Source: Thomasclavelia cocleata (GTDB taxonomy: Bacteria > Bacillota_I > Bacilli_A > Erysipelotrichales > Coprobacillaceae). Taken from it: a stretch of DNA of 64,000 bases. Below, one piece after another: positions 25,422-35,164 of this stretch. How positions within the stretch are numbered: position 1 is the stretch's first letter; each line of letters opens with the position of its first letter. The translations under genes and the position numbers were made by a program. Location of the stretch: assembly GCF_900102365.1 (NCBI RefSeq), contig NZ_FOIN01000004.1, positions 1 to 64,000 on the forward strand, read 5' to 3'. Under the pieces are notes generated by a model. That model did not search any database, was not told the DNA's origin, and was given only the letters and a program-made list of their open reading frames with translations.

Positions 25422-26629
25422 TGAAAAAGAAAATATTAGTTATTATGCCCTCTATGTTTATTGGTGGAGCAGAAAGAAGTTTAATAGGACTATTAGATTC
25501 ATTACATAGGGAAGATATAGAAGTTTCATTATTTTTGTTTAGACATGAAGGAGAATTAATGTCACATATTCCTGCTCATGTAAATATATTACCTCAAGTT
25601 AATCAATATACAACATTTGATAGACCTATTGTTGATTTATTAAAGAGTAAATTATTTTTATTTGGTTTAATACGTATTTGGTCTAAAATAGTTTTAAATA
25701 TAAAGGTAAAAATAAAAAGACAGAATAAAGGTGTATGGAAATCTATGCAATATACATCTTACTATATATCAAAATTACTACCTGTTATTAAAGGAAAATA
25801 TGATTTAGCTATTTCCTTTCAGGGTGTGCCTTTTTACATGAAAAAAATTAATGCAAAAAAGAAAATGGCCTGGATACATACTGATTATGCGATATTAGAT
25901 CCTGATAAAAAGATGGATTTAAAAGCATATCGGTTAGTAGATTATGTTGTTACAGTATCTGATGAATGTAAAGAAGCATTAGATAAAATTTATCCTGTTT
26001 TAAAACATAAATCTATTATGATTGAAAATATAATTTCAAAATCTTATGTTTTTAATCAGGCAACACTGGAAATAGATAAGCATGATAAAAATATATTGAA
26101 GAAAGATTGTATTTTTTTATTGTCGATTGGAAGGTTTTGTGAAGCTAAGAATTTTGATAATATTCCAGAAATTTGTAAATATATTATTAATTCAGGAATA
26201 GATATTCAATGGAATATTATTGGCTTTGGTGGAGATGAAGAATTAATTAAATCTAAAATAAAGAAATATAAAGTTGAAAATTATGTACATATACTTGGAA
26301 AAAAGGACAATCCTTATCCATATATAAAAGTCTGCGATGTTTATATCCAGCCATCCAGATATGAAGGAAAAGCAGTAACTGTTAGGGAAGCACAAATACT
26401 AAATAAACCAGTCATTATTACTAATTATGCAACTTCTAAAAGTCAATTAATAGATGGATATGATGGAATTATAGTTTCAATGGATAATAAATCTTGCGCT
26501 AAAGAAATTATTGAAGTAATAGAAAATCTAAAATTATGTGATCAATTAATTGAAAATACTAAGAAAAATGATTATACAAATAGTCTGGAAGTTAATAAAG
26601 TATATAAGATTTTGGAGGAAATAGTATGA
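25421..26629 (+). CDS. Glycosyltransferase family 4
   Basis: 402 residues. KILVIMPSMFIGGAERSLIGLLDSL at the start, LSIGRFCEAKNFDNIPEI near 224, GKKDNPYPYIKVCDVYIQPSRYEGKAVTVREAQ (about 294-326) as the donor site, with Glu in place of the usual loop. Closely related in layout to the enzyme at 28.9 kb, sharing the KDNPYPY/KNNPYPY element; the pair are probably old duplicates. Confidence 0.87.
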   Translation: MKKKILVIMPSMFIGGAERSLIGLLDSLHREDIEVSLFLFRHEGELMSHIPAHVNILPQVNQYTTFDRPIVDLLKSKLFLFGLIRIWSKIVLNIKVKIKRQNKGVWKSMQYTSYYISKLLPVIKGKYDLAISFQGVPFYMKKINAKKKMAWIHTDYAILDPDKKMDLKAYRLVDYVVTVSDECKEALDKIYPVLKHKSIMIENIISKSYVFNQATLEIDKHDKNILKKDCIFLLSIGRFCEAKNFDNIPEICKYIINSGIDIQWNIIGFGGDEELIKSKIKKYKVENYVHILGKKDNPYPYIKVCDVYIQPSRYEGKAVTVREAQILNKPVIITNYATSKSQLIDGYDGIIVSMDNKSCAKEIIEVIENLKLCDQLIENTKKNDYTNSLEVNKVYKILEEIV

Positions 26630-27348
26630 TTCCTAAAATAATTCATTATTGCTGGTTTGGAAACAAAGAAAAACCAAAAAAGGTTCAGGAGTGTATAAAT
26701 AGCTGGTATTTAAAATTACCAGATTATCAAATTATTGAATGGAATGAAACAAATTTTGATATTAATATTTTAAAATATACAAAGGATGCTTATGAAGCTG
26801 GTAAGTATGCATTTGTAAGTGATGTAGCAAGGGTTAAAGCGTTGTATGAAATTGGTGGTATATATTTAGATACAGATGTTATGGTTTATAAAGACTTTGA
26901 TGAAATTCTTTGTCATAAGTGTGTTTTAGGTTTTGAACAGGATTATTATGTTGCAACTAGTTTTATGGCTTGTCAAAAAGGGTTTATATTGATGAAGGAT
27001 TTTTACGATTTATATATAAATCATATGTTTTATGATGATAATGGAAATATTATTTCTGGAACTAATGTTACAAAATTAACAAATCTTTTACTAAAAAAAG
27101 GATTAATAAAAAATAATGAATATCAGATTTTAGATAATAATATTATTATTTATCCACAAGAGTATTTTTCTCCATATGATTATGGTTATTGTATTAGAAA
27201 AAACACAGATAATACAATTTGTGAGCATTTATTTTTAGTTTCATGGTTGCCTTGGCATGTTAAAGTAAAAAAAATTATAAAAAAGATATTAGTTAAATTA
27301 ATTGGAAACAAAAATAGTGAGAAATTGTTTTATAAAAAAGAAAAGTGA
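26626..27348 (+). CDS. Glycosyltransferase family 32-like (capsular polysaccharide synthesis type)
   Basis: 240 residues. IPKIIHYCWFGNKEKPKKVQ at the start, then FVSDVARVKALYEIGGIYLDTDVMV (about 65-89), where YLDTD is the DxD metal-sugar site of Gly_transf_sug/GT32 enzymes. It overlaps the previous gene by four bases. A paralog with the same start and DxD lies at 41.6 kb. Donor probably UDP-Gal or UDP-Glc type, which I cannot prove. Confidence 0.87.
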   Translation: MIPKIIHYCWFGNKEKPKKVQECINSWYLKLPDYQIIEWNETNFDINILKYTKDAYEAGKYAFVSDVARVKALYEIGGIYLDTDVMVYKDFDEILCHKCVLGFEQDYYVATSFMACQKGFILMKDFYDLYINHMFYDDNGNIISGTNVTKLTNLLLKKGLIKNNEYQILDNNIIIYPQEYFSPYDYGYCIRKNTDNTICEHLFLVSWLPWHVKVKKIIKKILVKLIGNKNSEKLFYKKEK

Positions 27349-27877
27349 CTTAGTAGATTATAAATGTTATTGTTTATTATGTAGTATAGATATAAAATTT
27401 ATAACTTAAAGATTTAATATTAGCAATTAAAATAATATATATTGTATTTATGATACTGTTAATTTGTTTATTTATTAATATGGTTAAAATTATATATGAA
27501 ATAATTTTTATTGAATTTTTAATATATCAATGTTTGTAATATTTTTAAATAGATCAGTTTTTTATTGAATTATTTACATCAATAGATATACATTAAGAAA
27601 AACATCATTTCCTTAAAACTGGACAATTTATTATTGGGTATATTGATGTTTTGTTTTTTAAAGATGCATATAATTATTTAAAAACTTATAAAAAATAAAA
27701 AAATTATTTATTTTAATTATATAAATATATTTTATTAATAGTGTGATTGTTTTAATATTAGTAATGTTTGATTGTTTTTTAGTTTAGTATAATAAATGAT
27801 TAAAATACTAGTTACTATAAAAATAAAAGTATTTTTAGATAAACTTTATACATAAAACGGGTGGTGAAATATTTGAA
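27349..27877. other. 529-base non-coding gap inside locus 2 with a possible attenuator
   Basis: Extremely AT-rich, no gene. The segment 27638-27652 (GTATATTGATGTTTT) can pair with AAAACATCA at 27599-27607, and a GTTTTTT run follows at 27653-27659, giving a long-loop terminator. The same segment can instead pair with ACATCAAT...ATAC at 27576-27591. TATAAT-like boxes near 27786 may drive the next gene. Confidence 0.4.
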
Positions 27878-28873
27878 ATGAAGAAAATAAGTGTTATTAT
27901 TCCTGTATACAATGTAGAAAAATATTTATATCGTTGTGTTGATAGTGTTCTTGGACAGACATATTATAATATAGAAGTTATTTTAATAGATGATGGATCA
28001 ACAGATAGTAGTTCTGAAATCTGTGATGAGTATCAAAAAAGAGACAAGCGAGTTAAAGTGATTCATAAAAAAAATAGTGGGGCTGCATCATCAAGGAATA
28101 TAGGATTATCTAATGCAAAAGGTGATTACATTGCATTTATAGATAGCGACGATTATATTGAATTAGATATGTATGAAAATATGATGAAAATTAATGAAGA
28201 ATACAATTGCGATATAGTATTATGTGATTGTTATAAGGAAAATAAAAATACTAGAGAAGTTTTTACGCATAATATTAGGGAAGGTTATTATAATAAGGAA
28301 ATGCTTTATAAAGAATATTTTCCCACTTTATTAATGACCAATTCAGTTAATTATCCACCAACTATATCTAATTGTGTTTGTTTATTTAATAAAATATTAT
28401 TAGATAGTCATCAGATTTTTTATAAAGATGGTTTACGATTTTCAGAAGATTTGTTATTTGGTGCACAAGCCATGTATTATGCAAATTCATTTTTTTATAT
28501 GAAGAATAATTATTATTATCATTATATGTATAATCCAACATCTGTTACAAATGTTTTTTATAAAAATAAATGGATGATTATGAAACAATTACATATAGAA
28601 ATTGAAAAATTTTTCTTATTTTTAAAAGATTATAATTTTCAAAGGCAGGTAGATTTAGTATTATTGTTTATTGTATATCATTGTATTGATAATATAAAAA
28701 CATCGGCTTTAGATAAGAAAATAAAGGAAAAGGAAATAAAAAATATTCTAGAAAATATTGATGTGTGTAATATGTTTTCTAGAATAAAAATTAATTCTTT
28801 AAATATATCATGGAAATTAAAGATTATTACTTTTATTTATAAATATAGAATAAAAGCTTTATTTTATTTATGA
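27878..28873 (+). CDS. Glycosyltransferase family 2
   Basis: 331 residues. KKISVIIPVYNVEKYLYRCVDSVLGQ, VILIDDGSTDSSSEICDEY (about 35-53) and FIDSDDYIEL near 88 are textbook family 2 motifs. The C-terminal part is rich in Tyr, Phe and Lys with short amphipathic helices, probably for membrane contact. It belongs with the enzymes at 30.1 and 36.0 kb, which share the VDSxLxQS-DDGSxD-DEY layout. The ribosome site is weak (GGGTGGTG, 14 bases upstream). The preceding 529-base gap suggests a separate promoter. Confidence 0.88.
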   Translation: MKKISVIIPVYNVEKYLYRCVDSVLGQTYYNIEVILIDDGSTDSSSEICDEYQKRDKRVKVIHKKNSGAASSRNIGLSNAKGDYIAFIDSDDYIELDMYENMMKINEEYNCDIVLCDCYKENKNTREVFTHNIREGYYNKEMLYKEYFPTLLMTNSVNYPPTISNCVCLFNKILLDSHQIFYKDGLRFSEDLLFGAQAMYYANSFFYMKNNYYYHYMYNPTSVTNVFYKNKWMIMKQLHIEIEKFFLFLKDYNFQRQVDLVLLFIVYHCIDNIKTSALDKKIKEKEIKNILENIDVCNMFSRIKINSLNISWKLKIITFIYKYRIKALFYL

Positions 28874-28881
28874 GGTTAATT

Positions 28882-30054
28882 ATGAAAAAGAAGATATTAT
28901 TTGTAAATGGTCATCTTAATGTAGGTGGAGTAGAAAAGTCTCTTATTGATATATTAAAAAATTTTAATTATGAAGAATATGAAGTTGATTTAATCTTATT
29001 TGAAGGTTTGGGTGATTATTATAATGAATTACCTAACGAGGTTAATTTACACTTTCTAGATATTACTAGTACATATGGATCTTATAAAGAGTGTATTAAA
29101 AAATGTCTAAAGAAAAAAGATTGGTTTACTTTTTTCATGAAGATTATTTTAATACTTTCTTCAAAGATAAATCAAAAATTTTTAAAACTAGCAAGACCAC
29201 TATTAAAAATAAATAAGTATTATGATTGTGCAATTGCTTTTAGAGTTGGTTTTTGTGGTGAAGTTGTTGGAAATTGTGTAAATAGTAAAAAGAAAATATG
29301 TTGGTGGCATCATGGTGAGTGTCAATATAGTGAAAAGACAAGAAAAAGGATGATTGAAACATTTGATATGTTTGATACTATTGTTTCAGTATCAAAGGGA
29401 TGTCAATTAATGATTGAAAATTATTTTGGGAATTTGACTAATAAAACGATTGTTATACCTAATATGATTGATATTGAATCAATCGAAAATAAGGCAAAAT
29501 TATTTAATCCTTATTTAAATGATGAACATGAATGGAAGTTTATAACAGTTGGAAGGTTATCTTTAGAAAAGCATGTTGATAATGTTGTTTATATTGCAAA
29601 TGAATTATTACAACAAGGGTTTAATAATTTTATTTGGTATGTGGTAGGAGATGGACCTGAAAAGGATAAGATTAAGCAATTAATTAATGAATATAATATT
29701 AAAAATTATATAAAACTTATAGGTTCAAAAAATAATCCCTATCCTTATATTTATTATGCAGACTTGTTGATTCATACATCACTTGTTGAATCGCAATGTT
29801 TAACAGTATTGGAAGGATTAACTTTGCAGAAACCTTGTATAGTTACTCGATCAATTGGACCAGAGGAGTTTATTGATCAGCATAAAAATGGAATATTAAC
29901 AACTAAAGATCCAAGTGATATTTCTAAAGAAGTATTATTATTAAGTAAAAATAAGAAGTTAAAAGAGATTCTTATTTGTAATTCTTTAAAAACAGTTCAA
30001 AGGACATATTCAATAGAAATAATAATGAAAAAAATATATGACAGTATAAATTGA
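28882..30054 (+). CDS. Glycosyltransferase family 4
   Basis: 390 residues from ATG 28882, where GAGG at 28872-28875 is well placed; ATG 28870 overlapping the previous stop would add four residues. KKILFVNGHLNVGGVEKSLIDIL at the start, FITVGRLSLEKHVDNVVYI near 220, GSKNNPYPYIYYADLLIHTSLVESQCLTVLEGL (about 284-316) as the donor site. GT-B retaining enzyme by family; sugar unknown. Confidence 0.87.
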   Translation: MKKKILFVNGHLNVGGVEKSLIDILKNFNYEEYEVDLILFEGLGDYYNELPNEVNLHFLDITSTYGSYKECIKKCLKKKDWFTFFMKIILILSSKINQKFLKLARPLLKINKYYDCAIAFRVGFCGEVVGNCVNSKKKICWWHHGECQYSEKTRKRMIETFDMFDTIVSVSKGCQLMIENYFGNLTNKTIVIPNMIDIESIENKAKLFNPYLNDEHEWKFITVGRLSLEKHVDNVVYIANELLQQGFNNFIWYVVGDGPEKDKIKQLINEYNIKNYIKLIGSKNNPYPYIYYADLLIHTSLVESQCLTVLEGLTLQKPCIVTRSIGPEEFIDQHKNGILTTKDPSDISKEVLLLSKNKKLKEILICNSLKTVQRTYSIEIIMKKIYDSIN

Positions 30055-30084
30055 TAAAAATTATTTAGAGGAGGAATAAGTTTG

Positions 30085-31086
30085 ATGTTAAATGATCAAA
30101 TAGATATAAGTATTATTGTACCAGTTTTTAAAGCAGAAACATTTATTAATCGCTGTGTAGATAGTATTTTAGCTCAATCATTTTCTAATTTTGAACTGAT
30201 TTTAATTGATGATGGTTCTCCTGATAGATGTCCAGAGATTTGTGATGAATATTCAAAAAAGGATAAACGTATTAGAGTAATTCATAAAACTAATGCAGGA
30301 GTATCAGCAGCTAGAAATACTGGAATTAAAGTTGCAAAAGGAAAATGGCTTATGTTTTGTGATAGTGATGATTATGTATCTTCTAATTGGTGTGAAAAAA
30401 TGTATAATAGTGCGATAATGTTCCCTAATTCTTGGATTGTATCAAATATTTTTAGTGTAGATAAAAATAATAATTGCCATGTACTTATAGAAAAAAATAT
30501 TGAGTCAAAAGATTTAGATTATAAAAAAGTATTTGATGAAAGAATATCTGGGGCTATGTGGAATAAGATATTTGATCGAATTAAAATAATAAATAATAAA
30601 ATACAATTTGATGAAAATATGAACGTAGGGGAAGATGTTTTATTTAATGTTGAGTATTTTGAAAAATGTTGTAACTCTATTACTTATATTCATGAACCAT
30701 TATATTTTTACAATGAAAATCTGATGAGTACTTTGCATAGTTATCATGAAAACTGGTTTTTACAGCATTTACAAGTATTTTGGATACGCTTGCCATTAAT
30801 TAAAGAAAATCAACTAAATGATTATTGTGATAAATGGTTATGCACATTTATAAGTATGTTTGATTATACTTTTGATAAAAGAAATACAATTTCTTTTATC
30901 AAAAAAATGCATTATAATCAAAAAATGATAAAATCTAAAGAATTTAGATTTTGTTTAGAGAATGCTACATGCAAAAATGAAAATCCATTAATTATTAATA
31001 TATTAAATAGACATAACTATTATGTATATTGGTTATTTCAAAAAATTGTAAATCTTAAAAAAGAAGTATTGGGGGAAAAGATATGA
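30085..31086 (+). CDS. Glycosyltransferase family 2
   Basis: 333 residues from ATG 30085; TTG 30082 just before it is an alternative, both served by AGAGGAGGA. ISIIVPVFKAETFINRCVDSILAQS, LILIDDGSPDRCPEICDEY and FCDSDDYVS are the donor and metal motifs; NVGEDVLFNVEYF (about 181-193) gives the later ED motif. It overlaps the acyltransferase start by four bases. Confidence 0.88.
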   Translation: MLNDQIDISIIVPVFKAETFINRCVDSILAQSFSNFELILIDDGSPDRCPEICDEYSKKDKRIRVIHKTNAGVSAARNTGIKVAKGKWLMFCDSDDYVSSNWCEKMYNSAIMFPNSWIVSNIFSVDKNNNCHVLIEKNIESKDLDYKKVFDERISGAMWNKIFDRIKIINNKIQFDENMNVGEDVLFNVEYFEKCCNSITYIHEPLYFYNENLMSTLHSYHENWFLQHLQVFWIRLPLIKENQLNDYCDKWLCTFISMFDYTFDKRNTISFIKKMHYNQKMIKSKEFRFCLENATCKNENPLIINILNRHNYYVYWLFQKIVNLKKEVLGEKI

Positions 31087-32135
31087 AAAAATTTTTTTCT
31101 TTAAGAAAGTCAAATATTGAATTGTTACGAATAATTTCAATGTTAATGATTATTGGTGTACACTGGTTAGGAAGTAGTAAAGCAGAGATTTCAATCAATC
31201 ATAATTCTATTTCATATCTAATATTTGTTTTAGTCATGAGTGTATGTAATCTAGGGGTTAATATTTTTGCGTTGATTACAGGATATTTTATGATTACATT
31301 TTCTGAAGTTAGTATAAAGAAGATTATAAAATTATTATTAGATGTATTAATATATGGAATTGTATTTTATTTTGTTAGTGTTTTATTAAAAATAAATTCA
31401 TTAAGCTTGGGAGGTTTTTTGAAAGCAGGGTTTCCTATTTTAGCAGGATATAGGTGGTTTGTTAAAGCTTATATTGTCTTATATTTATTAATACCATTTT
31501 TAAATAAAGTTCTTAATCAAATCACAAAAAAGCAATATACTACTTTTTTGATTATTATGATTATGTTATTTTCTATCTGGCCTAGTTTTTTTCCAAATCC
31601 GCCAATTGATGATTATGGGTATGGTTTTATACATCTTATTTTGATGTATACTATAGCTGGATTTATAAGAAAATTTGGTTTAGATTTATCTAAAAAGAAA
31701 ATGTTGTTTTTATTTTGTATTTGTATATTGTTAACGTCAGTTGTACATATTGGAAATTTTGGTTTTTTAGGAGTATTTATTTCATATAGCTGGGCATATA
31801 ATTCACCATTAAATATAATTGCAGCTGTTTCTTTATTTGGTTTATTTTTAAAAATAAATTTTCAAAGTAACATTATTAATATATTTTCTTCTAGTGCTTT
31901 TGCAGTTTTCTTGATACATGGAGATTATAATATAATGGATTTTTTATTTAATAATGTGTTTAGAGCATCTACAACTTATGACAATATAAAATGGGTACCT
32001 TATATGTTTATTGCAATTGTAATTATTTATATTGTTTGCAGTATTATTGATTTTATTAAAAGAATGGTTATTGATTCTTGGCTTGTGAATTTGTTAAATA
32101 AAATTAAAATCATAAATTATAAAATTAATATCTAA
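31083..32135 (+). CDS. Membrane O-acyltransferase, acyltransferase 3 family
   Basis: 350 residues, about ten hydrophobic segments. KSNIELLRIISMLMIIGVHWLG (9-30) has the family's first-helix motif with the key His; GVNIFALITGYFM and WFVKAYIVLYLLIPFLN (about 121-137) follow the WzyE/OafA-like cell-surface acyltransferase subgroup found in capsule loci. Probably O-acetylates the locus 2 polymer. GGGGGAAAAG lies before the ATG inside the previous gene. Confidence 0.87.
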   Translation: MKKFFSLRKSNIELLRIISMLMIIGVHWLGSSKAEISINHNSISYLIFVLVMSVCNLGVNIFALITGYFMITFSEVSIKKIIKLLLDVLIYGIVFYFVSVLLKINSLSLGGFLKAGFPILAGYRWFVKAYIVLYLLIPFLNKVLNQITKKQYTTFLIIMIMLFSIWPSFFPNPPIDDYGYGFIHLILMYTIAGFIRKFGLDLSKKKMLFLFCICILLTSVVHIGNFGFLGVFISYSWAYNSPLNIIAAVSLFGLFLKINFQSNIINIFSSSAFAVFLIHGDYNIMDFLFNNVFRASTTYDNIKWVPYMFIAIVIIYIVCSIIDFIKRMVIDSWLVNLLNKIKIINYKINI

Positions 32136-32153
32136 TAAAAGGAGAAAAAGAAA

Positions 32154-32891
32154 ATGAAAATTATAGGAATGATACCAGCCCGTAAGGGTTCAACGAGATT
32201 TAATAATAAGCCGTTAGCATTAATTTGTGATAAGCCAATGATTTATTGGGTATGGAAACATAGTAAAGAAGTAGAGTGTTTTGATGAAGTTTATGTGGCT
32301 ACCGATAGTAAAGAAATAAAAGATGTTGCTGAAAGTTTTGGAGCTAAAGTTATTATAACTTCATCTGATTGTGAAACTGCTACAGAAAGATTGTATGAAG
32401 TTTCAAAGATAATTGAAGCAGATTTATATGTTATGATTAATGGGGATGAGCCACTTGTAATGGCAAAAGATATTGTTAAATGTATTCCTGAAGCAATACC
32501 TGAAGATGGATTTTATGTTTCTAATCTTATGACAGATTTTTCTAATCCAGTAGAGGTAGTGGATCCTACGAATTTAAAGATTGTGACTAATAAAGATGGA
32601 ATTTGTTTATTTATATCACGTGCACCGATTCCATTTCCTAAAGGAGAAATGAATTATATTTACCATAAGTTTGTTGGAGTTGGAGCATTTACTCAAGAGG
32701 CGTTAGATTATTACCATAATACACCTAGAGGGCCTATTGAGAAAATAGAGGAGAATGATTCATTTCGTTTTATAGAAAATAGAAAGGATTGTTATTATAT
32801 TAATGCACATTGTAAGACATTGTCAGTAGATACACAAAAAGATAGAATACAAGTAGAAAGATATATGAAAGAGAATAATTTGGATAAATAG
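32154..32891 (+). CDS. kdsB: CMP-Kdo synthetase (3-deoxy-manno-octulosonate cytidylyltransferase)
   Basis: 245 residues, full length. MKIIGMIPARKGSTRFNNKPL (1-21) is the CTP-binding loop; VYVATDSKEIKDVAESFGAKVI, INGDEPLV near 98 and FISRAPIPFPKG near 158 are the conserved Kdo-site segments. It activates Kdo with CTP to CMP-Kdo in the cytoplasm. The four neighbouring genes complete the Kdo pathway, which settles the choice over sialic-acid or pseudaminic-acid synthetases. GGAGAAAAAG precedes the ATG. Confidence 0.9.
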   Translation: MKIIGMIPARKGSTRFNNKPLALICDKPMIYWVWKHSKEVECFDEVYVATDSKEIKDVAESFGAKVIITSSDCETATERLYEVSKIIEADLYVMINGDEPLVMAKDIVKCIPEAIPEDGFYVSNLMTDFSNPVEVVDPTNLKIVTNKDGICLFISRAPIPFPKGEMNYIYHKFVGVGAFTQEALDYYHNTPRGPIEKIEENDSFRFIENRKDCYYINAHCKTLSVDTQKDRIQVERYMKENNLDK

Positions 32892-32903
32892 GAGGAAAAA
32901 AAT

Positions 32904-33689
32904 ATGTTTCAATTAATTGCAGGGCCTTGTGTTATTGAATCAGAAGAAATGGTTCTTTCAATTGCAAAAGAAATGAAGAAAATTACAGATGAATTAGGTA
33001 TACCATATACATTTAAAGCATCATTTGATAAAGCTAATAGAACATCAATTAATGGGTTTAGAGGACCAGGGATAGAGGAAGGAATTAAAATATTACAAAA
33101 GGTAAAAGATATATATGGATTACCAATTTGTACAGATATCCATGAGCCATGGCAAGCAGAAAAAGTGGCAAAAGTAGCAGACATTATTCAAATTCCAGCA
33201 TTTTTATGTAGACAAACAGATTTATTAGTTGCAGCTGCTAAAACAGGTAAATGTATTAATATAAAAAAAGCTCAATTTCTAGCACCATGGGATATGAAGA
33301 ATTGTCTTGATAAGGTAAAAGAATCAGGGAATGATAATGTTATGCTGTGTGAAAGAGGAACTAGTTTTGGATATAATACTTTGGTTGTTGATATGACAGG
33401 TTTAAGAGTTATGAAAGATTTTGGAGTACCAGTTATTTTTGATGCTACTCATAGTGTACAAAAGCCAGGTGGTAATGGAACTAGTACAGGAGGAAATAGA
33501 AAATATGTTGAATATTTAGCTAAGGCAGCTATTTCAGTAGGGGTAGATGGTTTGTTTATGGAGACTCATCCAGATCCAGATAGTGCAAAATCTGATGGGC
33601 CTAATATGGTGTTATTAGAAGAAATGAAAGAGTTACTTATAAAATTAAAAAAAGTGTATGAAGCAGTTCAATATATTGATAGAGAATAA
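32904..33689 (+). CDS. kdsA: Kdo-8-phosphate synthase
   Basis: 261 residues. [12 protein letters not shown] (4-15), [12 protein letters not shown] (38-49; the KANRTS form marks Kdo8P synthase, whereas DAHP synthases have KPRTS), TDIHEP near 73, FLCRQTDLL, and [11 protein letters not shown] near 185 are the family motifs. It condenses arabinose-5-phosphate with phosphoenolpyruvate. Cys9 in GPC aligns with the metal-ligand Cys of Aquifex KdsA, so this should be the metal-dependent class; E. coli has Asn there. AGGAGG is seven bases before the ATG. Confidence 0.93.
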   Translation: MFQLIAGPCVIESEEMVLSIAKEMKKITDELGIPYTFKASFDKANRTSINGFRGPGIEEGIKILQKVKDIYGLPICTDIHEPWQAEKVAKVADIIQIPAFLCRQTDLLVAAAKTGKCINIKKAQFLAPWDMKNCLDKVKESGNDNVMLCERGTSFGYNTLVVDMTGLRVMKDFGVPVIFDATHSVQKPGGNGTSTGGNRKYVEYLAKAAISVGVDGLFMETHPDPDSAKSDGPNMVLLEEMKELLIKLKKVYEAVQYIDRE

Positions 33690-33698
33690 GAGGTAATA

Positions 33699-34679
33699 AT
33701 GGTGATCAATGATTTTGATATTATAAAAGAAGCAAAGAGTATATTTGATAAAGAAATTGAAGCACTTTATAAAACTAGAGATGCAATTGATAATAACTTT
33801 GAAATTATTCTTAAAAAAATTCTTGAATGCAAAGGAAAAGTAATTATTACTGGAATGGGAAAACCAGGCCATATAGGAACAAAAATGGCAGCAAGTTTTG
33901 CTAGTTTAGGAACACCTGCATTTTTCATGCACCCTGCAGAAGCTATGCATGGGGATTTAGGAATGATTGAAGAGAATGATGTTGTATTGTTGGCAAGTTA
34001 TAGTGGTGAAAGTACAGAGGTTACAAAGTTATTACCTGTATTACAAGAAATACAATGTACAACAATAGCTATAACTGGTAAACCAAGATCTACATTGGCA
34101 AAACAGTGCCAATATCATTTTTATTTTCCTGAATTTGAAGAGGCATGTTACATGCATCTTGCTCCTACATCAAGTACTACTGCATTGCTTGTTTTGGGGG
34201 ATGCTTTGGCGGTAGTTGCATCAAAAGTAAGGAATTATACAAAAGAAGATTTTGGACTTCATCATCCAGCTGGTGCACTTGGAAAAAAATTATTAGTTAA
34301 AGTTAAGGATGTTATGCATTCTGATAGTAAAAATGCGATTATTGAAGAGGGGAGTACATTAAGAAAAGCAATAATAGAAATGAGCAGTAAAGGACTTAGT
34401 ATGGTAACGATTATAGATAAAAATAAGTACCTTAAAGGAATTATTACAGATGGTGATTTAAGAAGAATGCTTGAAAAAGGTATAGATGTTTATAATGAAA
34501 TTGTTGATCATGTTATGACTCCATTTCCAAAATATATAGATTCAAGAGAAATGGCAGTTAATGCATTACAGATTATGAGTGATTTAAAAATAACATGTAT
34601 GCCAGTTCTTGATGAAAATAAAAAAGTTATAGGTTCAATACTTATGCAGGACATATATAAGGCAGGTATAGTAAGATGA
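33699..34679 (+). CDS. kdsD: Arabinose-5-phosphate isomerase (KdsD/KpsF/GutQ family)
   Basis: 326 residues with the family's layout: a SIS sugar-isomerase domain (about 30-170; ITGMGKPGHIGTKMAASFASLGTPAFF, HGDLGMI, LASYSGESTEV, CQYHFYFPE, HLAPTSSTTA), then two CBS repeats (about 205-326; VKDVMHSD and VDHVMTPFPKY). It converts ribulose-5-phosphate to arabinose-5-phosphate, the first Kdo step. The SIS-CBS-CBS form matches KdsD/KpsF rather than CBS-less isomerases. It overlaps kdsC by four bases. Confidence 0.92.
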   Translation: MVINDFDIIKEAKSIFDKEIEALYKTRDAIDNNFEIILKKILECKGKVIITGMGKPGHIGTKMAASFASLGTPAFFMHPAEAMHGDLGMIEENDVVLLASYSGESTEVTKLLPVLQEIQCTTIAITGKPRSTLAKQCQYHFYFPEFEEACYMHLAPTSSTTALLVLGDALAVVASKVRNYTKEDFGLHHPAGALGKKLLVKVKDVMHSDSKNAIIEEGSTLRKAIIEMSSKGLSMVTIIDKNKYLKGIITDGDLRRMLEKGIDVYNEIVDHVMTPFPKYIDSREMAVNALQIMSDLKITCMPVLDENKKVIGSILMQDIYKAGIVR

Positions 34680-35164
34680 CAAATGTAAAAATGTTAGTAA
34701 TGGATGTTGATGGGACATTAACTGATGGCAAAATATATATATCTGATCAAGGTGAAGTCATGAAAGCATTTAATGTTAAAGATGGCTATGGAATAGTGAA
34801 TTTAAAAGATCATGGAGTAATACCAGTTATAATAACTGGTAGAAAATCTATGATATTAGAAAAAAGAGCTGAAGAATTGAGAATTAATGAATTATATCAA
34901 GGGATAGGTAATAAAATAATAAAACTTAAAGAAGTAGCTAATAAATATGGTTTAAGTTTTAATGAAATAGCTTATATAGGTGATGATCTTAATGATTTGG
35001 ATTGTATAAAGTATTGTGGTTTAACAGCTTGTCCTAATGATGCTGTAATAGAAATAAAAAAAGAGGTTAATTATATATGTAAAAATAATGCTGGTCATGG
35101 TGCAGTTAGAGAGTTTATAGATTATATGTTTGGAAGTATAGGTGAAAAAAATGCAGATATTTAA
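34676..35164 (+). CDS. kdsC: Kdo-8-phosphate phosphatase
   Basis: 162 residues, HAD superfamily without a cap domain. VMDVDGTLTDGKIYISDQGE (8-27) holds the nucleophile Asp10 and the acid/base Asp12; FNVKDGYGI, VIITGRKS near 57, and GDDLNDL near 103 are motifs II-IV. The length and TDGKIY pattern are those of tetrameric KdsC. It removes phosphate from Kdo-8-P. The start overlaps kdsD (ATGA) and the last 14 bases overlap the next gene. Confidence 0.92.
   Translation: MTNVKMLVMDVDGTLTDGKIYISDQGEVMKAFNVKDGYGIVNLKDHGVIPVIITGRKSMILEKRAEELRINELYQGIGNKIIKLKEVANKYGLSFNEIAYIGDDLNDLDCIKYCGLTACPNDAVIEIKKEVNYICKNNAGHGAVREFIDYMFGSIGEKNADI

Noticed and set aside
27595..27660. Insertion-sequence end or transposase remnant in the locus 2 gap
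   Set aside because: The inverted repeat is short and better explained as RNA pairing; no transposase-like frame or target-site duplication was seen.
32904..33689. DAHP synthase as an alternative call for KdsA
   Set aside because: The KANRTS motif and the neighbouring kdsB, kdsD and kdsC genes favour Kdo-8-phosphate synthase over the KPRTS-type DAHP synthases.
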